Below are positions 30,913 through 41,600 of a stretch of 64,000 nt of DNA, piece by piece (position 1 is the first letter of the stretch; each line of letters starts with the position of its first letter). Under the pieces are notes generated by a model, which was not told where the DNA came from, searched no databases, and saw nothing but the letters and a program-made list of their open reading frames with translations. The stretch is taken from assembly GCF_026151205.1 (NCBI RefSeq), contig NC_087074.1:8969726-9033725 (forward strand), given 5' to 3'. Both the position numbers and the translations under genes were made by a program. This stretch comes from Bolinopsis microptera. Taxonomy: Eukaryota > Ctenophora > Tentaculata > Lobata > Bolinopsidae.

Positions 30913-33558
30913 ATGAGGATAGTTAAACCCTCGTGGGTTCGATCAAAAGAGCCGCTCTTTTCGTGTGATGTTCACCCTGATGGTAAAAAATTTGCTACAG
31001 GAGGACAAGGAGAGGGCAATGGTCGCATCACCATCTGGCATGTAGCACCTGTAGCTCGACAGAAAGCTGAGAAGTCTGCCTTCAAGAAGAGTATTGCCAC
31101 ACTTGAGCACCACCAAGGATGTGTCAACTGTGTTAGGTGGTCCAGCAGTGGTCAATTTCTAGGAAGTGCTAGTGATGATAAAGTAGTGATGATTTGGGGG
31201 GCTGTGAGGTATGAGGGTTCTGAGTCAGAATCTTATAAGTGTCTTCATATCTTGCGTGGACATGACGGTGATGTGCTGGACTTGGCTTGGTCTCCTGATG
31301 ATTCCTACTTAGCATCCTCAAGTATTGATAACAGTGTTATCGTGTGGAATTGTCGGAATTTTCCTGAAAAGCTGACTACATTAAAAGGTCACGATGGTAT
31401 GGTGAAAGGTGTAGTTTGGGATCCTATCGGCAGATATCTGGCCACTCAGTCAACGGATAGAACTTTGCGAGTTTGGCGTCTGTCTGACTGGCAGGAGGAA
31501 GCTAAGATAAGCGACCCATTTTCAAAATGTGGAGGAACTACAACCGTTCTCAGGATCGGTTGGTCGCCTGATGGTCAGTACATCGTGTCCTCTCACGCAA
31601 TGAACAACGAGGGCCCTGTCGCAAAGATTATTGAAAGAGAGGATTGGAAAGCTAGGATGGACTTTGTTGGCCACCGTCGTGCAATAGAGAGTGTCAGATT
31701 CAACCCTCATCTATTCTACTACAACAAAAGACCAGTATCATGTGTAGCTATTGCTGGTAGAGACAGCAGCATATCTGTCTGGTTAACTGCTCTGAAACGG
31801 CCCCTGTTTGTTCTGCATGATGTCTTCACCAGCTCAGTGCTGGACATGTCCTGGACTCCTGATGGATACGGACTTTTTATCTGTTCTCTTGATGGGAGTT
31901 TAGCTTATATTGAGCTGAGCAGTGCTGAAATTGGTAAGACTTTGTCCCCTCAGCAGACAGCAAGCTTGAGAAGTAGTTTGTACGGTTCATTTAAACCGGA
32001 GAAACTCACTATCATAGAAAATCCTGATCTTCTTGAGGATGAAGAAGACCAAAATGGTGATGAGGAATCTTTGAGCAGCGATTCAGAGGAACCAATGGAT
32101 GTAGACACAACAGATGAGCTCAGTACAGAAGCTAGTTCCAAGTCAAGGGAGGGTAGTCTGCAGCCGGAACCTCGTCACCAACATAACGGTTTCTCCACTT
32201 CAAACAACGGGGGATTCGCAAATGCCTTCTCTAATTCAAATGGTAATGGTAAAAACGATAAAATTCTCAGCTCTGTCCCCGACAAACTGTCCTTACGTTT
32301 TGAAAAGCCCTCATCCTCCTCAGTTTCCTCCAAACCTTCCTCCTCAGTATCCTCACCTGTATCCTCTAATGTATTTAATAAGCAAGTAGAGACCACTACT
32401 AAAGACGGCAGAAGGAGAATCATGCCCATTACACTGAAAGAAGTTCCTGTAGCGTCTCAGAAGCCTACTCAAGCAACCAAACGGGTGCTGTTAACCCCAG
32501 TATCTAACTCTAAAGCTTCTGAAGTGCTTCCCTTAGAGACTAAAAGTAGTGCTATTAGTCTCGGTGACATTCCAGTTAAATTGTCAAACCGTTTACAACC
32601 AGTTAGGAAAACTCCTGTTTTAAAAACACAACAGAAATTAGAATCTAAAGACAAACTTTTTGCCTTGATTTCTGGTTGCAGAGTAGAGGTTGATAACATT
32701 CAGAACATGGTGAGTTTCACTCTGGGACCCAAGTCTTGGAAGACAGTTATATACAGCAAGGCTACATCACTCTCTGCGGGAGATAGTTACCTGGTGTTGG
32801 GATGTCAAGATGGCACACTTCATGTTTATAACAAACAGGGGGTTTTAGCATTTCCTGTTCTCAATGTGGGGTGCTCTATTGTAAAGTCTGCTGTTAATGG
32901 GAATTATGTTGTGGTGATCACTAGTGCTCCTGCTTTGGCAATTTGGAACGTTGCTGAGAAGAAGAACGTTCTCAAAGATGAATCTCTTGCGTCATTCATG
33001 ACTGAAAACCAGTCCATCTGCAGCCTGGAGATCACAAAAGAAGGAAATGTAACAATTGGACTGAGCAACAAAACCAGCTACTGTTACAGTTACAGTCTAT
33101 CAGCATGGATGTTGATCGGCCACCACCAACTAGACTCGACCTGGTACAAAGAACTCCAAACCAACAAACAACAAACCACACCCTCTCAAATCCTGTGCCC
33201 CATCCTCCAGACCCACGTCTCCACCCCCGACACCAGCTCCACCAACAGAGACAAGCTCCACCTCAACACTGTCCTCATGTTAGAGCAACAGATCCTGGTA
33301 GCGGAGAACCTGAGTTCTTTCTCCGAGTGCAGGCTGTGGTTATCCTCCCTGGTCCGGTATCTGACCATGCAGCAAGAGGAGGACAGGCTACACTCACTTC
33401 TCCAGCGCCTCATTTCCTCACCTCTACCCACTCTCTTCAACGAGGACAAACTGAGTGTCCTGAAAGAGCTGTTGAAGATAGTTGCTACTAATGTTAATTG
33501 TCAGAGAGTTTATTCCGATTTTAAGCAACAAGTTGAGTGGGCTGAAACTAAGAGGTGA
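30913..33558 (+). CDS. HIRA: HIRA histone H3.3 chaperone subunit
   Basis: The scaffold of the HIRA/UBN/CABIN1 complex that deposits H3.3-H4 outside S phase in the nucleus. 881 residues in one exon, against about 1017 in human. The N-terminus RIVKPSWVRSKEPLFSCDVH and WD40 repeats run to about residue 360 (GHDGDVLDLAWSPDDSYLAS, GHRRAIESVRFNP). An acidic Ser-rich linker follows (DEEDQNGDEESLSSDSEEP). The B domain that binds ASF1 is at about 494-506 (TKDGRRRIMPITL). The Hira C-terminal domain follows from about 590 to 860 (GDSYLVLGCQDGTLHVYNKQ, IWNVAEKKNV), which binds CABIN1 in other species. Start chosen by alignment of the N-terminus. An acceptor-like AATATCAG lies 6 bases upstream. The lack of introns contrasts with UNK next door. 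Confidence 0.95.
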   Translation: MRIVKPSWVRSKEPLFSCDVHPDGKKFATGGQGEGNGRITIWHVAPVARQKAEKSAFKKSIATLEHHQGCVNCVRWSSSGQFLGSASDDKVVMIWGAVRYEGSESESYKCLHILRGHDGDVLDLAWSPDDSYLASSSIDNSVIVWNCRNFPEKLTTLKGHDGMVKGVVWDPIGRYLATQSTDRTLRVWRLSDWQEEAKISDPFSKCGGTTTVLRIGWSPDGQYIVSSHAMNNEGPVAKIIEREDWKARMDFVGHRRAIESVRFNPHLFYYNKRPVSCVAIAGRDSSISVWLTALKRPLFVLHDVFTSSVLDMSWTPDGYGLFICSLDGSLAYIELSSAEIGKTLSPQQTASLRSSLYGSFKPEKLTIIENPDLLEDEEDQNGDEESLSSDSEEPMDVDTTDELSTEASSKSREGSLQPEPRHQHNGFSTSNNGGFANAFSNSNGNGKNDKILSSVPDKLSLRFEKPSSSSVSSKPSSSVSSPVSSNVFNKQVETTTKDGRRRIMPITLKEVPVASQKPTQATKRVLLTPVSNSKASEVLPLETKSSAISLGDIPVKLSNRLQPVRKTPVLKTQQKLESKDKLFALISGCRVEVDNIQNMVSFTLGPKSWKTVIYSKATSLSAGDSYLVLGCQDGTLHVYNKQGVLAFPVLNVGCSIVKSAVNGNYVVVITSAPALAIWNVAEKKNVLKDESLASFMTENQSICSLEITKEGNVTIGLSNKTSYCYSYSLSAWMLIGHHQLDSTWYKELQTNKQQTTPSQILCPILQTHVSTPDTSSTNRDKLHLNTVLMLEQQILVAENLSSFSECRLWLSSLVRYLTMQQEEDRLHSLLQRLISSPLPTLFNEDKLSVLKELLKIVATNVNCQRVYSDFKQQVEWAETKR

Positions 33559-33822
33559 CAGGATTGTACTGTAGAATTCTTTAGAATTCTTTAGGTTAAA
33601 TCATTTTTATGGTTTTTGGCACTGAAATCAGTTTTTGTTTTCGAAACGGAAATTTTTGTCAATCTTGTCCAGAAGGTTAAGTTATTTTGTAATTACAGGA
33701 TTGTACTGTAGAATTCTTTAGGTTAAATCATTTTAATGGTTTTTAGCACTGGAAATCAGCTTTGGTTTCGGAACGGAAATTTGTGTCATTCTTGTCCAGA
33801 AGGTTTAGTTATTTTGTAATTT
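33558..33822. repeat. Tandem duplication (~130 bp) in the HIRA 3' UTR
   Basis: ACAGGATTGTACTGTAGAAT through GTTATTTTGTAATT occurs twice (from 33558 and from 33695) with about 90% identity. The first copy starts inside the TGA stop region. Confidence 0.85.
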
Positions 33823-33983
33823 GTTAACTCTTTGAATTTAAGTAGGGCTACTGATTTGTTTCTTATAAAATAGGACAATGTCTCGCTTTTGAAGTTTTAA
33901 CTGGTTTATTTATTCATAATAATTTAAATATACGCAACAGGACTGCATTAGCAATGTTATTTTTTATTGTATTTGTAACATGA

Positions 33984-33989
33984 AATAAA
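33984..33989 (+). terminator. Polyadenylation signal, HIRA
   Basis: AATAAA about 430 bases after the HIRA stop. A T-rich stretch follows within 30 bases. Confidence 0.6.
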
Positions 33990-34009
33990 GAACATTTCTT
34001 CACTCCTAT

Positions 34010-35682
34010 GGTTTTATTGCTGTTTTAATTGGCGCTTTGTATTAAAATTGGCACAAGATCAGCTAAGGCGCTTTAATTTTATAAAATGAACTGGCTATTG
34101 AACCTATTGCTTATTTCTCTTGCTTGTGCCAGTTGCTATCCACATGGGCGGTATTCACTGTACTCTATACAAACACATTATTTCATCTAGTTCTGTTGTC
34201 TTTGTGTTTTCTTAGGTGAAATAATTGTAACCTTTTATTAGGAAGAACGATAGAGAAATGATGGCAAAATCAGCAGAACTCTGGAGCAACCAGGAGACTC
34301 AGTTCCACAAGAGGTTTGTACGTTTTTTATTGAGTTATTCTTACGATAAAAGCTCAAAATAACAATAGAACTACACTAAAAAGTAAAAACTCGAAATTTA
34401 GAGCCAGTTTTTAGCGGCCGTGGTACAGCACTAATTAGTGAACAGTTTAATGTATACTGTGTTAACTACACTTTTTTACTTTTTTTGTTAACTGCCCTCA
34501 ACCGACTGTGAACTTATGTTACATGATGTAATACATCCATCATGAAATCATGTATACATCAATGAGCAATATGTATTCTTTAATGCAAATGTTCTAAGAG
34601 TAAGTCATTGACTAGCCATCGACTACTAATCTCTTTATGGTTTTTAGGATTACTTCTCACTTTAGTCCTTACTGCTAAGTCTGCTTCAAAATTATTTCTA
34701 TTTGCAATCGAGAACCGCTTTGAATATGATAATTTTCTTTGCTTCAAACTAATATGAGGGAAATTCAATGGATATCTACTGTCAGTCGTGTGGCCTAAAA
34801 TATCTTACTGTCCGACGTTCCATCTCTTATCCCCTGACCATAAAAAGATAAAACTAACCCTAACTCAAACCCTGAGCCAAGCCTATATCCTTGCAAAACC
34901 CCAACACACTAACACTTTCCAATTAAAGTCTTGCTAAAGAACATCTGGTCTTCAGATCTCTTACACGTATTGTTGGGTCTTATCAGGTGACCTGATAAAA
35001 CCAAACGATACGTGTAAGAGATCTGGTTCAGGTCATTTAAGAGCTTAATAAACATTTAATCCTCCGACATTTTATGTGACGATGTTTTGCCACCAATAAT
35101 ACCTGACCCGATCCTTACTCTATTCCCAGTTTTGACCATAACCGTAACTCTAACCCTTACTCAATCCCTTAACCCTAATTCTATCCCACAGCCCTCAGCC
35201 CAACCCAAAAACTTAGTTTTTATACAGCAGAGGTGAAATACCGAGAAATAATGTTAGCTCCTTTGAAACACAGTAATTTGAGTAGCAGTTCATGATCCTG
35301 TCTATTTCCTTTAAACTAGACGGTGCATCACGCGGTTTGGTACGTGATCTACTAAGTGCCGTGCGTCTAGTTAGGGGCTATATAGAATTCAGAAGTCACG
35401 CACTCCAAGGCTTATAATAGATCTATTTTGGGAAGCTAAGTTTAATATTCTACTGCAGTCGGCTTGCCGCCAATTCAGGATTTCCGGGCTAATATATTAT
35501 ACAATAGAACACATTTGATAAGTATTATCTCTCTATAAAAATGGAGCACTTTTGAATGTGGTGAAGAATAAAATCAAAATTTGAATATAATGGTTAATTT
35601 TGGATCAATATGTTAGCGATGAAGAACCATCTCGGAGGTCTCAGAATATAATATCTGCGTCTTTAGGAAAAGGTTTTCCACC
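34010..35682. other. HIRA-UNK intergenic region
   Basis: No conserved coding sequence. It contains a hairpin (34953-35025) between two stretches rich in AACCCTAA-like motifs (about 34853-34885 and 35140-35190), probably an old foldback element, and the presumed UNK promoter with an acceptor-like GCGTCTTTAG at 35657-35666. Confidence 0.5.
34953..35025. repeat. Inverted repeat, arms about 35 bp
   Basis: CAGATCTCTTACACGTAT and, inverted, ATACGTGTAAGAGATCTG, with TTATCAGG-TG-ACCTGATAA at the centre. A few mismatches in the middle of the arms. Confidence 0.9.
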
Positions 35683-38600
35683 ATGGCACCCATTGTCTTC
35701 ACAATTTGTGACGGAAAAAACTGGTGAGTAAGAAAACTTACAAATGAAAATCGTTATCAGCGCATGTACTCAAATATTTGTTTTACACACTATTGTAGGT
35801 AATTAGGACTTCAGTGCCTGAATTGGCAGTTATCAGAACTTATGATATGCGCGGAGGTGACAAGATTATTTATAAGGTCAGATTACGTGCCTTTCTGTAC
35901 CGGAACAATTCGGTTGTATTTTGCGTTTGCCTGCCAAAATTTTCAATAGCTCGAATCCCGTGACTTGTTCTTTTGGCGCCATTTAAAAACTCGTGCGCGC
36001 GGCTTTTGTTGTGCCTTAAATGCTTGAATTGTGTGCTTTTCTCGGGAGCCTTAGATGAAAAGTTTCCACTGGTAACATTTACATCGCCAGAAATCGCGCG
36101 CAATGCGCGTTAAAGTTCCCCTTTTTACTCGTCAAAAATAATGTATTTATTCTAGAAAGATCTAAGACAATGACATGTCAAAATATTCAGGTATTTGGAA
36201 CATTTTAGAGTGGAACAGTGCTCTATGTTCCTTCAACACAAGTGTTCACACCATCGCCCATTTACCTGCTTTTACTGGCATTTCAAGAACCAACGTCGCC
36301 GGCGGCCCGCTCTTGATAGCGATGGAGAATTCACGTACAGTCCATTTACATACTGTACAGAGTATGACGAAACAACTGGGGTCTGTCCAAATGAGGATAA
36401 GTAAGTTCGACTTTCGAGGGAACTGTATTTGCTGATACCATTAGGCACTCACCGTTAATTGTGTAGCGCAATTCCCTGCCACAGGACACAGCTAGCTATT
36501 TTGCTGATTCTATTTGACTGTTTTGTCCGGCATCCTCCTGGGAATCCATACTATATTTGACACATTTTAACCTACCAGGTGCTTATTGTTACACAAGAAT
36601 GCTGGGGACACCGAAAGGAAATACCATTTGAGGCATTACAAGACAGTCATATGCCCGAACGAGACAGACAATTCGGGTCACTGTTTGAAGAATGGTGCCC
36701 ATTGCCCTTTCTCCCATACCAAATCTGATGTCAGACAGCCCATCTACGGGAGAGAAGAAGTAAAGGTCAGCTATTTACTCCTCACATTGTCAGCATTCTG
36801 TTTTGTACATTCGCTCTAGGTTAGCTGATGTCACGTGATACTCGCGTGACCTGCGCGCGCGACATTATGCGATTTGCTGCATTATGGTTTGAGTGTTGGA
36901 GTTGGTTTGTAGTTCGTGTGTACATCTACCTTTGTAGTTCCCTCGCGTCAACCTTGGAGATGTACCAGAGTATGGGCTCTTCCGGAAACATGATACTATA
37001 CATTATGCTTACACATTCATCTATGTTTAACGCAGACAAATTTACTCAACAGTGAGCCAATTATTCCATATTTGGGGATAGGCTTATTATCTGCACTGTG
37101 TGCACTGTGAAACTAACATCGTGTGTAATTAACTTGTGTCTCCGTCGCTGCATAGCTCGGTATACATGTTTGATTAACTTCCGCTTTTTCCTCGATTTGT
37201 TATGCAGTGTTTTCCGGTCGATTATTAGCCTCCAGTTTTACTGGATGTGCTGTACAGTACTATTTAAGAATACTCTGCGTGTTCTCTTTCACTACAGCAG
37301 TTTGGCAAGCAATGCATTAGCCACAGGAGCCATTCGACTGGTTTAACGTTGTTGTAAATGTTGTTCTGTTTGCTCATCCGCATGGATGGTTATTTCCTGG
37401 CTTCCAAAACGGGAAGCACTAAGCAGTGAACAAATAGATCACTCCTGGATGACATTCCTTGGTTTGTTATGATTTAATTCGTTAATTGACCCGTACGTGC
37501 GTCAACTTGTCAACTTACTGTTGAGTGTGCTATTTGCTTTTGTCGAGCTTCTCCAGAAGATTTAGCTTAGCGGTCACTTGCATACAAAAATAATTGGAAA
37601 CTAGACTTCCCAATCAGAACAATTACTACCGGTTCGGGTTTACGCATTTAACATTTCCATCAATCGTTGACAATGACACGATTTTTCAATATGTGTCATA
37701 TGTTCGGTATGCTGAGTTTCTAAACTGTCATATTGTTGTTATTGTGACATAGTAAATTAGTGATTTAACCCTTCCAACTTGTCAATAAAAGGTCTCTTCA
37801 TGACCTCATCAATGGCCGATGCCAGCACCTAGTCCTTCTATCAACTAATAACACACAAGACCCATTTTGCCATTTACGTCAGACCTAGATCCAATATGTG
37901 CAATATTCGGCTATATCCGTCAGCTCCGGGACTCTTAGCGGCTCTTATATTAGCAACTGTAGTTTTTAGACTTGCCGTGACAAGTTACTTACACTGAATG
38001 TAAACCTACCTGTCAGCTATACGCTTAGCAGTTGTAGCTTAAAATATATACATATAAGCTGCTGTAGTCAAGGAATATTATCGGATCATGTTACCGAGGA
38101 GGCCGTCTGTTTTCATGCTCAACACCTAACAACGCTCTCTCTCCCTCCTTCTAGATCTATAAAGCGGTACTGGCTGACTGGCTCATTTACTGGAACATTT
38201 TTGTAGTTTCCTGCTCCTTTTCTCAATTATAAGAATACAAACTAATGCGAGATCTTTAGTAACGGAACTTGAGGAACGATAATTGTTGAATGTTCATCAG
38301 TTCGGAGCTCCATTTAACAGAAGCCTTATTAGCAATGTGGGTTGTGTGTATCGTTGTCGCGTAATTTATGTGTTTTGTCGCATTCTAAAGCGTTTCTTTT
38401 GTCATTCGGACGAATTTCGACAAGGTAAACTGCATGCTGCAATCTGCTTTGATTACTGCCGTTCTTGTGGCGGCCTCTGTACCCTGATTTGACTCTTTTA
38501 CTAATCACTAAGTAGCCCATATCCAAAAACCCGCATTCTCGCATTCTAAGAATGTAGGAAATTTTTAAAAGTAGGAAATTTTTGACAAAAAGTAGGAAAT

Positions 38601-41600
38601 TCGAGAGCCAACTCTGAGAATTTTCGATAATATTTCAGTAGGAATTTAAGTGAAAGAGCAGACTAAAAGTTGCTGGACCGTTATTTAAATGTCCTCAGTC
38701 AGGGATCCACTGATCCAGTCTATCAAATTTCGTTTCACAGACCAAAGTTTGTTGCTATTAGCTACAAAATCTGTGCATCAAGTAACCACTAACCAGATGC
38801 TAATTATTGGGGCATTTTCGCGTACACGACATAAATAGTTGTCATTATTACTTTATTAACATTTTACTATCTACTTATCTAGTCTATGAAACGGGCTTGA
38901 AAGCAGAAAGTGATAGTAGTAGATGAGAAAACATTTTTGCCAAAATTATAAACTCTTTTTTTTTTTTTTTTTTTTTTTTATTTTTTTCTTTTTTGTTTTT
39001 TATTTTTTTTCTTTTTTTTTTATTTTTTTTATTTTTTTATTTTTTTCTTTTTTGTTTTTTTATTATAAATTTATAAATTATAAACTCTTGATACTTCATG
39101 CTGTCTCCTATTTCGTGCTTTAGTTAAGCCAAGTGTTTAGGGATTCTAGAATCCAGACAATTTATCCCAATAAAAATTGAAATCAGAAAATAGTATGCTA
39201 AAATCGTTCTCCATTGTCAGATTCGTTCCAGGAGGCCAAATCTAGTTTAAATTTCCAAAATTTTCGGGGGCTTCGCCCCCAAAAGTAACCTAGGATTATC
39301 TATTAAAAAGCATTCCGGGCCAGGCACGTAGACAGGGGGGGGAGGGGGGGCTAGGGGGGCGGCAGCCCCCCCGGAAAAAATCGAACCCCAGAAAAAAGAT
39401 AAGCCCCCTAGTCCCCATGGTCGCCTGGTAACTGGGCTGTGTTTATGACTGCAGTCAGTCAAAGATTTGAACTGTGGATTAGTAAATATCTGTCATTAAA
39501 TCCTAGCAAACATTCTAGAAGACTTCTATAAATAGTCAATAGTGTCCCCTAGACCGTAGGAAATGTAAAAATCTTAAGACGATGAGGCCTGAGTAAGTCG
39601 TAAATTCTGATTGGAGAATGCAGATTGCTGTTGTGAAGTTACCAAATTTACGTGAGTACTTGATTCTTTTCAATCCCAGTTTATTGCTGTCCTACAAATT
39701 TCTTTAATGCCAAATGTCGTCTAAAACACCCTGTTTCGCAAAAATTTTCCGGGGGGGCTGCGCCCCCCTAGCCCCCGCCAAGGGGCTCCGCCCCTGGACC
39801 CCGCTGGGGCCTGCGCCCCCAGACCCCTGCCACAGCTATTCACTATAAATAGTCAATAGTGTCCCCTAGACCGTAGGAAATGTAAAAATCTTAAGACGAT
39901 GAGGCCTGAGTAAGTCGTAAATTCTGATTGGAGAATGCAGATTGCTGTTGTGAAGTTACCAAATTTACGTGAGTACTTGATTCTTTTCAATCCCAGTTTA
40001 TTGCTGTCCTACAAATTTCTTTAATGCCAAATGTCGTCTAAAACACCCTGTTTCGCAAAAATTTTCCGGGGGGGCTGCGCCCCCCTAGCCCCCGCCAAGG
40101 GGCTCCGCCCCTGGACCCCGCTGGGGCCTGCGCCCCCAGACCCCTGCCACAGCTTGCTCGCTTCGCTCGCTGCGCAGCTGGATTGGACGCGTCGGCTCGC
40201 TTCGCTCGCCAACAGCCCCCCCAAAGAAAAATCCTGGCTACGTCCCTGTTCCGGGCTCTAAAAAAGTAAAATTGAGAATCTGGAATCCGCCATGAAAAAT
40301 CTTTGAACCGCGCGAATACAAAGACTTTTTATGTGAGCGAAGCGAGTGGGCCACAGAAAACGAAAAAATTGAGAATGTAGGAAATTAAAATTTTTTTGGA
40401 TATGGGCTAAGTAGTAGTGAATGGTGCTTCTTAATTCTTAAAATACCATTAGTAAGTAGTACAATTTGTGGCAGTCTTAATTGGGCTTGGGGACTGATAA
40501 TAAGAGTTCTTAGGCACGATGGCATGTAATCCAATCACCTTCAGTCAGGAACCATTACGGTAATTAAAAGGGAGGATTCTTAATCAAAATGTCTTATCTT
40601 CATGAGAGTTTGCTGCCAAGTATCGATTGCAATCCGTGGTGTTTGGAAAGGTTACACCTTGGTCACCACCACTGCAGAATATTGATCTTTGAGTGTACGT
40701 GTCACGATCTGGTTAAATTGTTATTATAATGAAACTTTCATTTGAAACCAGAATTTGTCTGCTGAGAAGTGGCGTGATTCCGCAGGATCAGCTGTGCCCG
40801 CTGAAGGATTTAGATTTGTACATTGTTATAATTTCTTATTAATGCTTCGCCAAACACTCCGTTGTTGCCGCTTCCATTTCCTTCATCTACCTGTCAATCC
40901 GGAGTCAGGAAATTCCTTAGTTTCCTTTTGTTTCCTTCAAGGAGGCGTTCCTTCAGAAACTTTTGATTTAAGTTAGCATGACTTAATCTGGTATTGTTTA
41001 GAGATAGTTAGTCAGGATAGTTTATTGAATGTTGGTGTAGCCGACCTGGTCTGACTGGTGCCTTTTTTGTATGCCTATGATTTGGCATTTTGACAAACTA
41101 ATAACATAGGGCAACTTAAGATTATGAACTCATCAAATTTGTTCCGTGGCGGCAGTAATTTTGTATTGTCTGTCTTGAGGTTTGTTTTGGAAGAGAAGAA
41201 TTAATTCAATAGTGATTTTTGTTTCCGGTACTAAGCCATTTCCGGGCGGATGGTGATGCGTGATTGATGGTGATCTGCGGTGGCTGGCTGGTCAATGCAC
41301 CATCTTCAGAACAAGGGACCCGCCCTCACCACACTCAACTTACTATGTACAACTAAAGTATTTAATGGACCTTGTATCTGATTTGATATATAGAATAAAG
41401 CTCGCACTCACCGCTCACGCACTGCTGTAGTCATAAATAATGTATAGAATGTAGATACATTTGGACACATGTGTGCTAAGAAGTTGGTGTAGCGAGTGGC
41501 TGGTACTGTTAGTTTCAGCACAAAAACACCATAGCTTATGATCTGAAGTGGTTCTTTACAACGATTAGTTTTTCCGTGGACTACCTCCATCATATGGTCA

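Larger units (their letters stand above)
38516..40406. mobile_element. 1.9-kb non-autonomous DNA transposon in UNK intron 3
   Basis: Perfect 8-bp target duplication CTAAGTAG (38508-38515 and 40407-40414). Terminal inverted repeats CCCATATCCAAAAA. The interior holds a long T-rich tract (38949-39062), GC-rich G/C runs, and an apparently perfect 312-bp direct repeat. There is no transposase ORF. The 8-bp duplication suggests a hAT-type superfamily. Confidence 0.88.

Noticed and set aside
33105-33491. 128-codon Pro/Arg/His-rich + ORF
   Set aside because: Out-of-frame reading of the HIRA C-terminal coding region.
34265-34312. Possible small exon reading MMAKSAELWSNQETQFHKR with donor GTTTGT
   Set aside because: UNK has a better in-phase first exon at 35683, and no partner exon fits this one.
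38923-39123. Poly-Phe ORF
   Set aside because: Product of a T-rich low-complexity tract inside a transposon.
39247-40261. Small ORFs on both strands rich in Pro/Gly/Ala
   Set aside because: Arise from GC-rich runs in the intronic transposon.
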